From positions 81,979,120-82,043,119 of the forward strand of contig NC_134094.1 in the NCBI RefSeq assembly GCF_000715075.1: a stretch of 64,000 bases of DNA, written 5' to 3'. Under the pieces are notes generated by a model. The model ran no database searches and was not told the DNA's origin. It was given only the letters and a program-made list of their open reading frames with translations. The position numbers and the translations under genes were made by a program. Shown piece by piece: positions 54,552 through 64,000 of the stretch. This DNA comes from Nicotiana tabacum. Its lineage: Eukaryota > Streptophyta > Magnoliopsida > Solanales > Solanaceae. Positions within the stretch are counted from its first letter, which is position 1, and every line of letters starts with the position of its first letter.

Positions 54552-57110
54552 ATGGCGAAAACATCACAAACCATTTCTCAGAAAGAGAAAGCTTCATCTT
54601 CATAGTGTGCCGTCGACGAGACACCGACAGAACCACGGCCTGAGGAGTGCGTTCCCGGGGCGTGTGTTCTTACTTCTGATTTTAAGGTCGATAAAGGCTC
54701 ATCGGTCCCTGGCCGATGTGAGCCAGTATCGAGGTACATATGTTCGATAACCGAGAAGTACCTCAAACAGCTAAAGAAAGATTGTAATTGGGATAAAAAA
54801 AAAATAATTCCTACTTCTGACGAAGACATCACTTCTTACGTGAAAGGGTTTTTGAATGTGTATACTTACTCTTTCACGTTAGGTCCCCTCGATTCCGTTA
54901 TTATTGACTTCTGTCGTCAATACCAAATAACCCTAGGCTAGGTCCTTCCTTCTTTTTGGCGGATCGTTATCCTGATCCGATACTTCGTGAGCAAAATCGA
55001 GGGGATGTCGTTCACCCTCGACCATCTTATCCGATTGTACCGTCCTCGACTTTTTCGAGGAGGGTTAATTAAACTTTAGCGTCAGGCTACCAAGGCTATG
55101 TTCTCTAGCATTGACGAGGACAGGGATCGGGGTTGGATAGGCAGGTTTGTTCGAGTGAGGACTTCGGACCTAATTCCGACCGAAAAGATACCCTTTCCCG
55201 AGGAGTGGAATATGAAACGTAAGTGCGATCCTGCTGTTACTTCTATTTTGTTCTTTCACTCCATTTCTCATCGACACTCTTCTTTTTGTGATGTAGCGGT
55301 TCCCTGGATGCCCAGAGCAGTTCCCGATCTCAAGAATTGGGTACGAGCTCTTGTTTCGACCTCCACATACGTCGAGCGCTCATGGCACGATTTGTGAAAG
55401 GGTCGATAGGAGGCCAAAAATCATGGTAAGCCCCTTTCTCGTACTCTTTGATAATTCGAACGAGGTGGTTTTCAAATATTTTAATAAACTTTTCCAAATG
55501 TAGGTTTGGACAAAGATGTGGTTTTGAGGCCCTTGTCCAACGAGGAAGAAACTTTGGCCTCTGTCCCAAAGTCGGTAAAGGAAAAGAGCCTCCGTTCCCG
55601 AAGATCCAAAATCGAAGAAGAGGACGGCTCGTAAGCCAATCAAGAATGTCATTCCTTTGACCGTGGAATCGGTTCTGCGTCTAAGGGATGAAGAAGAAGA
55701 AGAAAACGATGGGTCCGCGCTAGCTGCCCGAACGAAGATAACCACTGATGCCCCATCGACAATTAGATTGATGATGCTTCATGAGGCTCTGCCTCGAACT
55801 GAGGATATACCGGAGAAAGATTCAGGTGGAGTCCCTGAATTATCGGAGATCGAAGACGCATCTCATCGGAGCCAACAGATGGGGGATATGTCTGAAAGGG
55901 CCCTTGAATCCCTTCGAACCGAAGAAAATGCTCCAAGTGATTCATTTGGGGCAGTAGCAATCGAAGATTCGCCCACCTTTCCCGCTTTTTCCGCATGGGT
56001 GATTCGGGAAGCCCAAGCTCTAGGGGCCCTCGATCTAGACAGGCCTCATGATGAAGAGGATCCCTTTCGTGACCTGTTTACTGGTATCGAGGACGTTACC
56101 AGTACTGGTGATAGATTGGATCTTTTTCACGAGGTGTGGCAGGCTTTAAATCAGGTAAGTCTTAAAATTATTTTGTCGGTATTATCTTTATGTTTACTTT
56201 TTCGTTAACTTCATTTCTTGTTTCTTTGTAGGCAGCGGCAGTTCATCGAGAAGCATGTTCTCGGTCCCAAAACAAGTTGCGTCGGTACGAGGCCGACCTT
56301 CAACAGGCTACTGATGAGAGGAACTCCCTAACACTTCTCTTAGGGCAGCGAGAAGAGGAAATAAAAGACCTCTGAGCTGAGTTGGCCAAAGCTTATCGAG
56401 ATCAGACCGATTTGTCTGAGCAGGTAATGATACTTTTACAAGCCTATGGGCTTGATACCGGAATGATGGCTAATTTTTTGGTCTCACAGTTGCAGCAAAA
56501 AATTGAGATGATCGGGAAGTTTTGTGAGGAGGTCGACGTTATAAAAGCAGAGTCTTTGCAGTGGAAAGAAGGTATGGACCGCTTTGCTATAGAGAAAGAA
56601 ACTGCTCGAGCCCAGTTATCATCGGCCGAAACCCAACTTCAGAGAATGAGGGAAAAAGGAATGGTTCAAGCAAGAAGAATAGAGGAGCTCGAGGCTCGGT
56701 TGGCCTCTGTACTTGCCAAGGCCGAATCCGATGCCGAAAAGGCCAAGGCCGAATCCGATGCCAAAAAGGCCAAGGCCGATGCGGATGTACTCGTGGCCGT
56801 TTATCGAGCCAATGCTAAAGCCGCCCAGGTCCAAGCAAGAGAGGCAACCGAGACCGCCGATACTCGAGCACATTGGGTCGCTGAAGTTGCTAGGTGCCGA
56901 TCTCGGAGGGAAACCCTCGAGGAGATCCATGCTCGTGGTTTCGATCTCTCTGAAGAGATAAAAAGGGCCAAAGAACTCGAAGTCGATGTCGAAGCCCTGG
57001 TTTCTGATGACGATGATGATGATGATAGGAGTAAGTGCGGATCCGAGAACGGGGGGAGCCCGATAGAGAAAAGACCACTCCTGAGGATGACCAGGAATCT
57101 TAGCCCTTAA
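54552..57110 (+). pseudogene. Antisense additional ORF of element F (gypsy-type 'transposase' domain plus coiled coil), spliced
   Basis: The frame starts at ATG 54552 (context GAAAATGGCG). By my reading it has four exons: 54552-55218, 55297-55425, 55504-56154 and 56232-57110, with GT-AG introns. Exon 1 (YVKGFLNVYTYSFTLGPLDS, then FVRVRTSDLIPTEKIPFPEEW across its end) and exon 2 (WMPRAVPDLKNWVRALV) resemble the Pfam family called putative gypsy-type transposase (PF04195). No transposase activity is known to me. Exon 3 is acidic. Exon 4 is a long coiled coil (RMREKGMVQARRIEELEARL) with tandem AKAESDA-K units and a D-rich tail. Stops at 54603 and in exons 1, 2 and 4, and a frameshift near 55600, make this copy a pseudogene. 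It is antisense to gag-pol, as reported for some Tat elements. Function is unknown. Confidence 0.75.
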
Positions 57111-57239
57111 TATTTACGTTGTAATCAATCATGTAAACAATTTTTATATATAGACAATTTTGCCGGCTTGCTTCTGTTTTGTGAAGACTTTATTCACGCC
57201 TTATGAATGTTTTCACAAGGATTTAAACAACTTAATCAA
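57111..57239. other. Spacer between antisense ORF and tandem array
   Basis: This short AT-rich segment would contain the 3' end of the antisense transcript. AATCAATCATGTAAACAA is AT-rich but no specific polyadenylation signal is claimed. Confidence 0.4.
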
Positions 57240-58430
57240 ATTTGGACTTCGTAGCCTTTATAATCGAGCGAGTGCTTATTCAAACTTGAAGTGATGTAGC
57301 TCTTAGGCTTATTAGTTGAGTCAATGATTTGAGCTCGAAGAAATATAGCCCGTAGGAGTAATGGTCGAGTGAATGATTCGAACTCGAAATAATGTGGCCT
57401 GTAGGCGTAATGATCGAGTGAGTGCTTGCTCGAACTCGAAATAAAAGTAGACCGTAGGCTTAGTAGTCGAGTGAATGATTTGAACTCAAAGTAATGTAGC
57501 CCGTAGGTATAATGGTCGAGTGAGTGCTTGCTCGATTTTGAAATAAAAGTAGCATGCAGGCTTAGTGAATGATTCGAACTCAAAGTAATGTGGCCCGTAG
57601 GCATAATGATCGAGTGAGTGCTTGCTCGAACTCAAAATAAAAGTAGCCTGTAGGCTTAGTAGTCGAGTGAATGATTTGAACTCGAAGTAATGTAGCCCGT
57701 AGGCGTAATGGTCGAGTGAGTGCTTGCTCGATCTCGAAATAAAAGTAGCCCGTAGGCTTAGTGAATGATTCGAACTCGAAGTAATGTAGCCAGTAGGCGT
57801 AATGGTCGAGTGAGTGCTTTCTCGAACTCAAAATAAAAGTAGCCCATAGGCTTAGTAGTCGAGTGAATGATTCGAACTCGAAATAAAAGTAGCCCGTAGG
57901 CTTAGTAGACGAGTGAATGATTCGAACTCGAAGTAATATAGCTCATAGGCGTAATGGTCGAGTGAGTGCTTGCTCGAACTCAAAATAAAAGTAGCCCGTA
58001 GGCTTAGTAGTCGAGTGAATGATTCGAACTCGAAGTAATGTAGCCCGTAGGCATAATGGTCGAGTGAGTGCTTGCTCGATCTCGAAATAAAAGTAGCTCG
58101 TAGGCTTAGTAGTTGAGTGAATGATTCGAACTCGAAATAAAAGTAGCCCGTAGGCTTAGTAGTCAAGTGAATGATTCGAACTCGAAGTAATGTAGCCCGT
58201 AGGAGTAATGGTCGAGTGAGTGCTTGCTCGAACTCGAAATAAACGTAGCCCGGCTTGGTAGTCGAGTGAATGATTCGAACTCGAAATAAAATTAGCCCAT
58301 AGGCTTAGTAGTCGAGTGAATGATTCGAACTCGAAGTAATGTAGCCCGTAGGTGTAATGGTCGAGTGAGTGCTTGCTCGAACTCGAAATAAAAGTAGCCC
58401 GTAGGCTTAGTGATCGAGTTTATCTTAATT
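57240..58430 (-). repeat. Tandem-repeat array in the 3' UTR of element F
   Basis: It has about 23 units of roughly 50 bp, often arranged as dimers of about 102 bp. One half-unit carries GGCTTAGTAGTCGAGTGAAT and the other GGCGTAATGGTCGAGTGAGT, each followed by CGAACTCGAA-type palindromic words. Minus-strand frames (57236-58166) are open only because the unit length keeps one frame free of stops. Such arrays in Tat 3' UTRs are known seeds of satellite DNA. A fragment of the same array occurs at 25109-25652. Confidence 0.9.
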
Positions 58431-58938
58431 CTTGTTCGCATAATAAATCTCCAAATAGAGCAATTTTTCTTGGATATAAGATGTTGGCAAAGAGGAGAAC
58501 TTTCTTTGCAAGTCACTATACATGTGTTTATGTTTCGCGCCTGGGTTCGGGCCAACTACATGAGCATGGTTCGTTTTGACCATTTGGCTCTTACAACTTT
58601 TCCTATTGGAAACCCGTTGTTGCGAAATAACTTTCTTGCATCAGAACTTGATATATTTGAGGGCTAATGCCCCCCAGTATTCGAGGTCGATTGTACAAAG
58701 GCCTCAGATACTGTTGTAAGTGCAGCACGGATACTGTTGTAAGCGCAGAACGATCATTGGTTGCCTCATTAAAAACCTTGCCGAAAAACCCATTTGGGAT
58801 AAAACTGGTCTAAGGGAAAAAGAGTGCAACGCGTGCTTTCAGATCTTAAGGCTTCGTATTGAAGAATTCATTTAGCCCCTGATCGTACTTCTGCAGGGGT
58901 CAGTTTTGAAATGTAAATGAATATGGGAGGGTCGTACC
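58431..58938 (-). other. 3' UTR of element F between integrase and repeat array
   Basis: No gene is visible. 58440-58570 is the unique sequence also found at 25110-25260. TTGCCTCATTAAAAACCTTG (about 58761) is part of the segment common to these elements. Short ORFs here are not supported. Confidence 0.55.
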
Positions 58939-60081
58939 TTAGCAGTAGTATCGTTTTAGATGTGACACATTCCAATTGCTTGATAATTGTTTGCCGTTTA
59001 TAATGCCGAGCTTGTATGATCCCTTTCTGACATTCTCGAGAACCCGATGTGGTCCTTCCCAGTTCGGTCCTAGTTTTCCTTCGTTCGGATTTCGGGTATT
59101 GAGGGTGAATTTCCTTACCACTAAGTCCCCGGGCTTAAAATGGCGGAGCTTGGTTTTTCGATTATAATATCTTTCGATTCGTTTCTTTTGGGCGGCCAAT
59201 TGGACGAGAGCAACTTTTCGTTTTTCGTCCGATAATTCGAGGCTAGTGTTCATAGCCTCGTTATTTAATTCTTTTGTTGTGTATCGAAATCTAGTATTGG
59301 GTTCGCTGACTTCGACTGGTATCAATGCTTCGGGCCCATATACTAAGGAGAACGGGGTTTCCCCCGTACTGGATTTTGACATCGTTCGATATGCCCAAAG
59401 GACTTCATGTATGATTTCTCTCCACTTTCCTTTAGAGTTGTTCAGCCTCTTCTTTAGGTTTTGAATGATAGTTTTGTTCGTTGATTCGGCATGTCCGTTC
59501 CCACTGGGGTGATACGGTGTTGATAATATCCTTATTATTTTGTGATCTTCGAAGAATTTCGTCACTTTGCTGCCCACAAATTGTTTCCCATTGTCACATA
59601 CTATTTCGGCGGGTATCCCGAATCGGCATACGATATGATCCCAGATAAAGTCTATAACTTCTTTCTCTCTTACTTTCTCGAACGCCTGTGCTTCATCCCA
59701 TTTAGAGAAATAGTCAGTCATAAATAAAATGAATTTAGCTTTACCTGGGGTCGATGGCAGAGGGCCGACGATATCCATTCCCCATTTCATAAATGGCCAT
59801 GGGGATTGGACTGAGTGAAGTTGCTCTCCGAGTTGATGGATCATTGGTGCAAACCTTTGACATTTGTCACATTTTCGAACAAATTCCTTCGCATCTTTGC
59901 CCATATCGATCAAATAATACCCTGCCCTAATTATTTTTCGGACTAATGGATCGACATCGGAGTGATTCCCACAAGTGCCCTCGTGCACCTCACGTAAGAT
60001 GTAATCAGTATCTTCCGGACCCAAGCATACTGCCAATGGTCTATCGAATGTCCTTCGGTATAGCATTCCATCTGAAGCCAA
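58939..60081 (-). pseudogene. Integrase domain of element F pol
   Basis: An open frame of 380 codons carries a zinc-binding H2C2 motif (His33, His40, Cys71, Cys74; VRKCDKCQRF). The catalytic triad is Asp103 (WGMDIVGP), Asp163 (IVCDNGKQF) and Glu199 (GNGHAESTN) with the expected D-35-E spacing. The C-terminal part has FKPGDLVVRKF and ends in NVSHLKRYYC. No chromodomain is present, which fits Tat. The domain itself is intact, but it is joined to upstream RNase H through a frameshift near 60085, so the polyprotein is broken. Confidence 0.9.
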
Positions 60082-60084
60082 ACG

Positions 60085-60952
60085 TGAATCGAGTAGCTTT
60101 AGTCCGTAGGGCCCTTGAATCTTTAGGGTCCGATGGGAGCTTTCTGTTCTCTAAGTATTCAATATACTTATTTCTCCAATCCCAGGTTAAGCTCGTAGAA
60201 TTTATCTCGACGTGGCCTTATTCGATCACGGATCTCGAGAGTTGAACGACAGTCCCCGAGCTCAAGTCACCTTCCTCGACCGATGATCCCAAATTCTCAA
60301 GTGCATCAGCCTCACTGTTTTGCTCTCGTGGAACATGCTGCAAAGTCCATTGTTTAAAATGGTTCAAAGTGACATGTAGTTTGTCCAAATACCTTTGCAT
60401 TCTATCTTCTTGAACTTCGAAGAACAAATAGTCACATTTGACTTCAATGACTTCTGCTCCCAAGTTTTTAGCTAGCTCGAGACCTACAATCATGGCCTCA
60501 TACTCGGCCTCGTTGTTAGTCAACCTGGTAGTTTTAATAGATTGCCTAATAGTGTTACCCGTGGGTGGCTTTAAAACTATGCCTAGCCCGGACCCCTTCA
60601 CGTTCGAAGCCCCGTCCGTAAAAAGGGTCCATACCCTCGATGACGTACCTGATTTCAACATGAGTTCTTTTTCGACTTCGGGTATGAAGGTTGGCGTGAA
60701 ATCGGCCACGGAGTCTACTAAAATTTGAGACTTGATGGTCGTACTGGGTTGATATTCGATATCGTACCCATTGAGTTCGACGGCCCATTTGACCAATCGT
60801 CCTGATAGTTCGGGCTTGTGCAAAATATTTTGGAGTGGGTAAGTCGTTAATACACATATGGGGTGACATTAAAAGTACGGTCGTAACTTTCTAGAGGCGC
60901 TTATCAGTGCAAGTGCCAATTTTTCTAGGTGCGGATATCTAGTTTCTGCTTC
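60085..60952 (-). pseudogene. RNase H region of element F pol (dual RNase H)
   Basis: The main part (60218-60823) reads VWTLFTDGASNVKGSGLGIV, LTNNEAEYEAMIVGLELAK and VPREQNSEADALENL. This is an archaeal-type RNase H with Asp, Glu and Asp ligands visible. It follows the remnant of the Ty3-type RNase H attached to RT (YEAETRYPHLEKLALALI-like wording near 60880-60950). A TGA near 60948, a TAA near 60869 and a stop at 60218 break the frame. The second RNase H is a lineage marker for Tat. Confidence 0.85.
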
Positions 60953-62092
60953 TCATAAGGTTCGACTTATATAATAAATGAGAAATTGCGTATCTTGCTC
61001 TTCCCGAACTAGGACACCGCTTACTGCTATTTCTGATACTGCCAAGTATAAGCAAAGTTTTTTGTGTGTTTTTGGAGTGTGAAGTAGTGGTGGGCTCGAC
61101 AGATATTGTTTTAGTTCCTTTAATACATGTTGGCATTCCGGGGTCCAAGCGAAATCGTTCTTCTTTTTGAGTAGGGATAAAAATTTGTGACTTCGATCTG
61201 ATGATCTCGAAATGAATCGGCCTAAGGCCGCAATCCGTCCCGTTAGCCTTTGTACAGCTTTCATGCTGTCCACGATGGTGATGTCTTCGATGGCCTTGAT
61301 TTTATCAAGGTTAATCTTGATTCCCCGATTTGACACCATGAAGCTGAGGAACTTGCCCGAACCGACCCCGAAAGCACATTTTTCGGGGTTGAGCTTCATG
61401 TTGTATTTCCTCAGAATCTCGAACGTTTCCTGCAAATGGGTCAGATGATCCTCTGCGCGCAGAGACTTAACTAGCATATCATCAATGTAAACTTTCATTG
61501 ATTTACCTATTTGTTCTTCGAACATTTTATTTACTAAGCGCTGGTAAGTAGCCCCTGCATTTTTTAGCCCGAAGGGCATCACATTATAATAATATGTTCC
61601 ATATTTGGTGACAAATGAAGTCTTTTCCTGGTCCTCCGGGTTCATCTGGATTTGATTATACCCGGAATAGGCATCGAGAAAAGTGAGGATCTCGTGACCG
61701 ACCATGGCATCGATCATGCGATCGATGTTGGGTAGCGGAAAAGAATCTTTGGGGCATGCTTTATTTAAATCCTTATAGTCCACACACATTCTAAGTTTGT
61801 TTCCTTTTTTAGGCACTACAACTATATTGGCTAACCATTCGGGATATTTCACCTCCCGAATGGACCCTATCTTGAGAAGTTTGGTTACCTCGTCTTTTAT
61901 GAATGCGTGTTTTACCTCGGATTGGGATCTTCTCTTTTGCTTGACTTGTCTGAACTTAGGGTCCAAGCTTAGCCGATGCGTCGTTATGTCTGGTGGAATC
62001 CCTGTTATATCTAAATGGGACCAGGCAAAACAATCAATGTTATCGATAAGAAATTGAACAAGTTTCTTCCTGAGTTCGGGGATCAACCCCAT
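60953..62092 (-). pseudogene. Reverse transcriptase of element F pol
   Basis: A 379-codon frame runs from the RT N-terminus (IPPDITTHRLSLDPKFR) through LRMCVDYKDLNKACPKDSFP, FLDAYSGYNQI and MPFGLKNAGATYQRLVNKMF to the catalytic KVYIDDMLVKS, with both Asp intact. The thumb and connection follow (LTGRIAALGRFISRSSD) and the start of RNase H (LYLAVSEIAVSGVLV). The domain is intact; neighbouring stops disable the polyprotein. Confidence 0.9.
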
Positions 62093-62973
62093 TCCCAGGT
62101 ATACCTTTCGTTCGGGCCAGTGCTCGATTAGTGTGACTTACTCCAGTTCCTCAATTGTTGGCTTGGTGGCATCGGAGTCATCGGGAATCACGAAGGATCG
62201 AGGGACCCTCTGATCATCATCTTCTTCGATCTTCTGGCTATCTGGTTGGGTCGAAGCCGATGTCTGTGATTGCTATTTGGTATCTCGTTCTCCTTCTGAG
62301 CCCTATCCCTTTATTGGCGAAGGCGAGGATATTGGTTTCTCTTCCTCGACGATGAACATTTCTTTTGCGGCTGGTTGTTCTCCATACACTGTTTTGACTC
62401 ATCTCGATGTTGGTAATTTGAGGACCTGGTGTAGGGTCGAACTCTCATGTTGTGGATCCATGGCCTTCCGAAAAGGGCGTTGTATCTCATGTTGCCTTCG
62501 ATCACGTGAAACTTCGTTTCCTGGATGGTTCCGGCCACGTTTATTGGTAGAATTATCTCGCCTTTGGTGGTTTCACATGCCATATTGAATCCGAACTGTT
62601 CTACGACCTTCAATCTGATGATGTTGGCCGAGCTGCCTGGATCAATCAATACACGCTTAACTTTAGTTTTATTCATGAGTACGGATATTACCATTGCATC
62701 GTTATGAGGTTGTATGACCCCTTCTGTATCTTCATCATTGAAGGACAAAATTCCTATGGGTGTGTAATCTTGAGTTCTAGATCGCTTTTCTCTCACAATT
62801 GATGTTTTAGTGCGTTTAAGCACTTGTCCCTGAGGGGTATCGGCACCACCGATGATCATGTAAATGACGTGTTGTGGTTCTTCCTGTTCGTTTTGCTTGC
62901 CGAAATCCCTGTTTTTAAAATAGTTCTTCGCCCTATCGTTCAAAAATTCCCGAAGGTGCCCTTTGTTGAACAA
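62093..62973 (-). pseudogene. Protease and gag-pol linker of element F
   Basis: The 220-codon frame 62311-62973 has the aspartic-protease active site in VLIDPGSSANIIRLKVVEQ and the flap-side segment FHVIEGNMRYNALFGRPWIH. It begins within gag-like sequence (NKGHLREFLNDRAKNYF). The part from 62093 to 62311 is a linker read in shifted frames. Confidence 0.82.
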
Positions 62974-64000
62974 CCAGGCTACTTCCTCTCTTAGTTACCT
63001 GCAATCTTCCGTTCTGTGGCCATGGGTGCCATGGTATTCGCACATTTGATTAGGATTTCTCTGGGCAGGATCGGTCTGCATGGGTTGAGGCTATTTAGTG
63101 TCTTTTATGCGTCCGATAGCCGACACGATGGCGGATGCATCAACACTGAAGTTATATTTCGATAACCGAGGTGCTTCCTTAGATTCGGTAGGCCTATCGA
63201 AACTACTTCTGTTTACCAGCCCCCGGGACCCTTGACCTCGATCACTTCTTTTGTTATTTTGCCTGAGGTTATGTCTCGATTCACTGACTCTGTGGCTTCC
63301 GTTGTACGGTTGTATCGATCCCCAATCGGACCTCGTTCCCGATTAGTATCCCTTCGAACAACGGGCTCAGACCCCAATTGATCATCTTCGACCCTAATTT
63401 TTGATTGGTACCGATTATGCACGTCGACCCATGTGATGGCTGGGTATTCGATCGGGTTATGCTTAATCGTCGTGAAGCCGTCGAACTTCGCTCGTTAAAA
63501 CCTTGAGTGAAAGCCTGAACGGCCCAATCGTCTGTGACTGGTGGCAAGTCCATTCGTTCTATTTGAAAATGAGATACGAACTCCCTCAGCATCTCGCTAT
63601 CTTTTTGTCTTACCTTGAAGAGGTATGATTTCCTCGTTGCGACTTTTATGGCACCGGCATGTGCTTTCACAAAAGAATCTGCTAACATGGAGAATGAGTC
63701 GATGGAATTTGGCGGTAGGTTGTGATACCAAATCATTGCCCTCTTCGAGAGGGTCTCTCCGAATTATTTTAGCAGCACAGATTCGATTTCATCGTCTTCT
63801 AAATCATTGCCCTTGATGGCATATGTGTAAGAAGTGACGTGCTCGTTGGGATCGGTCGTCCCGTTATATTTGGGAATTTTGGGCATACGGAATTTTTTGG
63901 GAATTGGTTTCGGGGCTGCGCTCGAGGAAAAAGGTTTTTGCACGAATTTTTTCGAATCCAACCCTTTTATCATTGGTGGAGATCTCGGGATCTGATCGAC
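62974..64000 (-). pseudogene. gag of element F (partial, runs off the window)
   Basis: The minus strand encodes the N-terminal part (63764-63973: RMPKIPKYNGTTDPNEHV), the retrotransposon gag domain (63281-63736: WYHNLPPNSIDSFSMLADSF and LREFVSHFQIERMDL) and a zinc-knuckle-like segment near 63010-63050 (CEYHGTHGHRTEDCR). The last is followed in frame by TAA. Frames change between these parts. The start of gag and the 5' LTR lie to the right of the window. Confidence 0.82.

Larger units (their letters stand above)
53471..64000 (-). mobile_element. Tat-lineage Ty3/gypsy element with antisense additional ORF (element F), partial
   Basis: Minus-strand order from the right edge: gag, protease, RT, RNase H (including a second, archaeal-type RNase H domain), integrase, 3' UTR with tandem repeats, an additional ORF in antisense, and a probable 3' LTR. 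Dual RNase H, lack of a chromodomain and an extra ORF after pol are Tat-lineage traits (Ogre, Retand and Grande relatives). The 5' LTR and start of gag lie outside the window. Pol has several stops and frameshifts. Confidence 0.85.

Noticed and set aside
57236..58166. Minus-strand repetitive protein genes (HYFEFESF and KHSLDHYAYG repeats)
   Set aside because: The frames exist only because the tandem unit lacks stops in one frame. No start context, domain or non-repeat portion supports a protein.
57240..58430. CRISPR-like array of regularly spaced repeats
   Set aside because: Units are head-to-tail with no unique spacers, lie inside a plant retrotransposon 3' UTR, and match known Tat 3'-UTR arrays.

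Overview
This is a repeat-dense plant nuclear DNA window, most likely from a Solanaceae genome and probably Nicotiana. The evidence is tRNA-derived SINEs of the tobacco TS/SolS/Au type, Stowaway-type MITEs, chromovirus, Athila and Tat LTR retrotransposons, and one intron-rich host gene. Nothing bacterial (operons, CRISPR, ribosome binding sites) is present. All assignments come from reading the sequence; no database search was run.

Region 1 (about 0.3-26.1 kb) is a nest. The outer unit is a degenerate Tekay/Del-like chromovirus (element D, 531-26138). Its 5' LTR, gag and pol were turned around by an inversion of about 10.7 kb with breakpoints near 684 and 11425. Flipping that segment back makes the split 5' LTR continuous again. 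Inside the inverted segment sits a solo LTR (1944-5168). Inside D's 3' LTR sits a second, structurally complete chromovirus (element B, 13772-25024) with perfect TGTCG target duplications, two LTRs of about 3 kb, PBS and PPT, but with stops and frameshifts in gag-pol. D's 3' LTR also carries about 0.54 kb of Tat 3'-UTR satellite-like repeats.

Region 2 (26.1-42 kb) holds Athila-lineage material on the minus strand. Element C has recognisable gag, protease, RT, RNase H and integrase remnants, a tRNA-Asp-type PBS and a 5' LTR, and is interrupted by a solo LTR (32295-35184). A fragment of a PPR-protein gene lies between C's LTR and a second Athila-type LTR (element E).

Region 3 (43.5-51.7 kb) is the only convincing host gene: a nine-exon DP gene (E2F dimerisation partner) on the plus strand, 343 codons by my splice model with all GT-AG introns. 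A short upstream ORF overlaps its start codon. SINEs and MITEs sit in its introns, and nested Stowaway MITEs lie downstream.

Region 4 (53.5 kb to the window end) is the 3' three-quarters of a Tat-lineage Ty3/gypsy element (F) on the minus strand: gag, protease, RT, dual RNase H and integrase, then a tandem-repeat 3' UTR. An additional ORF runs in antisense (plus strand), is interrupted by three introns and has its own TATA box, followed leftward by a probable 3' LTR. The antisense spliced ORF, the spread of its satellite-like repeat, the intra-element inversion and the captured PPR fragment are the points most worth a second look. I see no evidence for a wholly new biological system.
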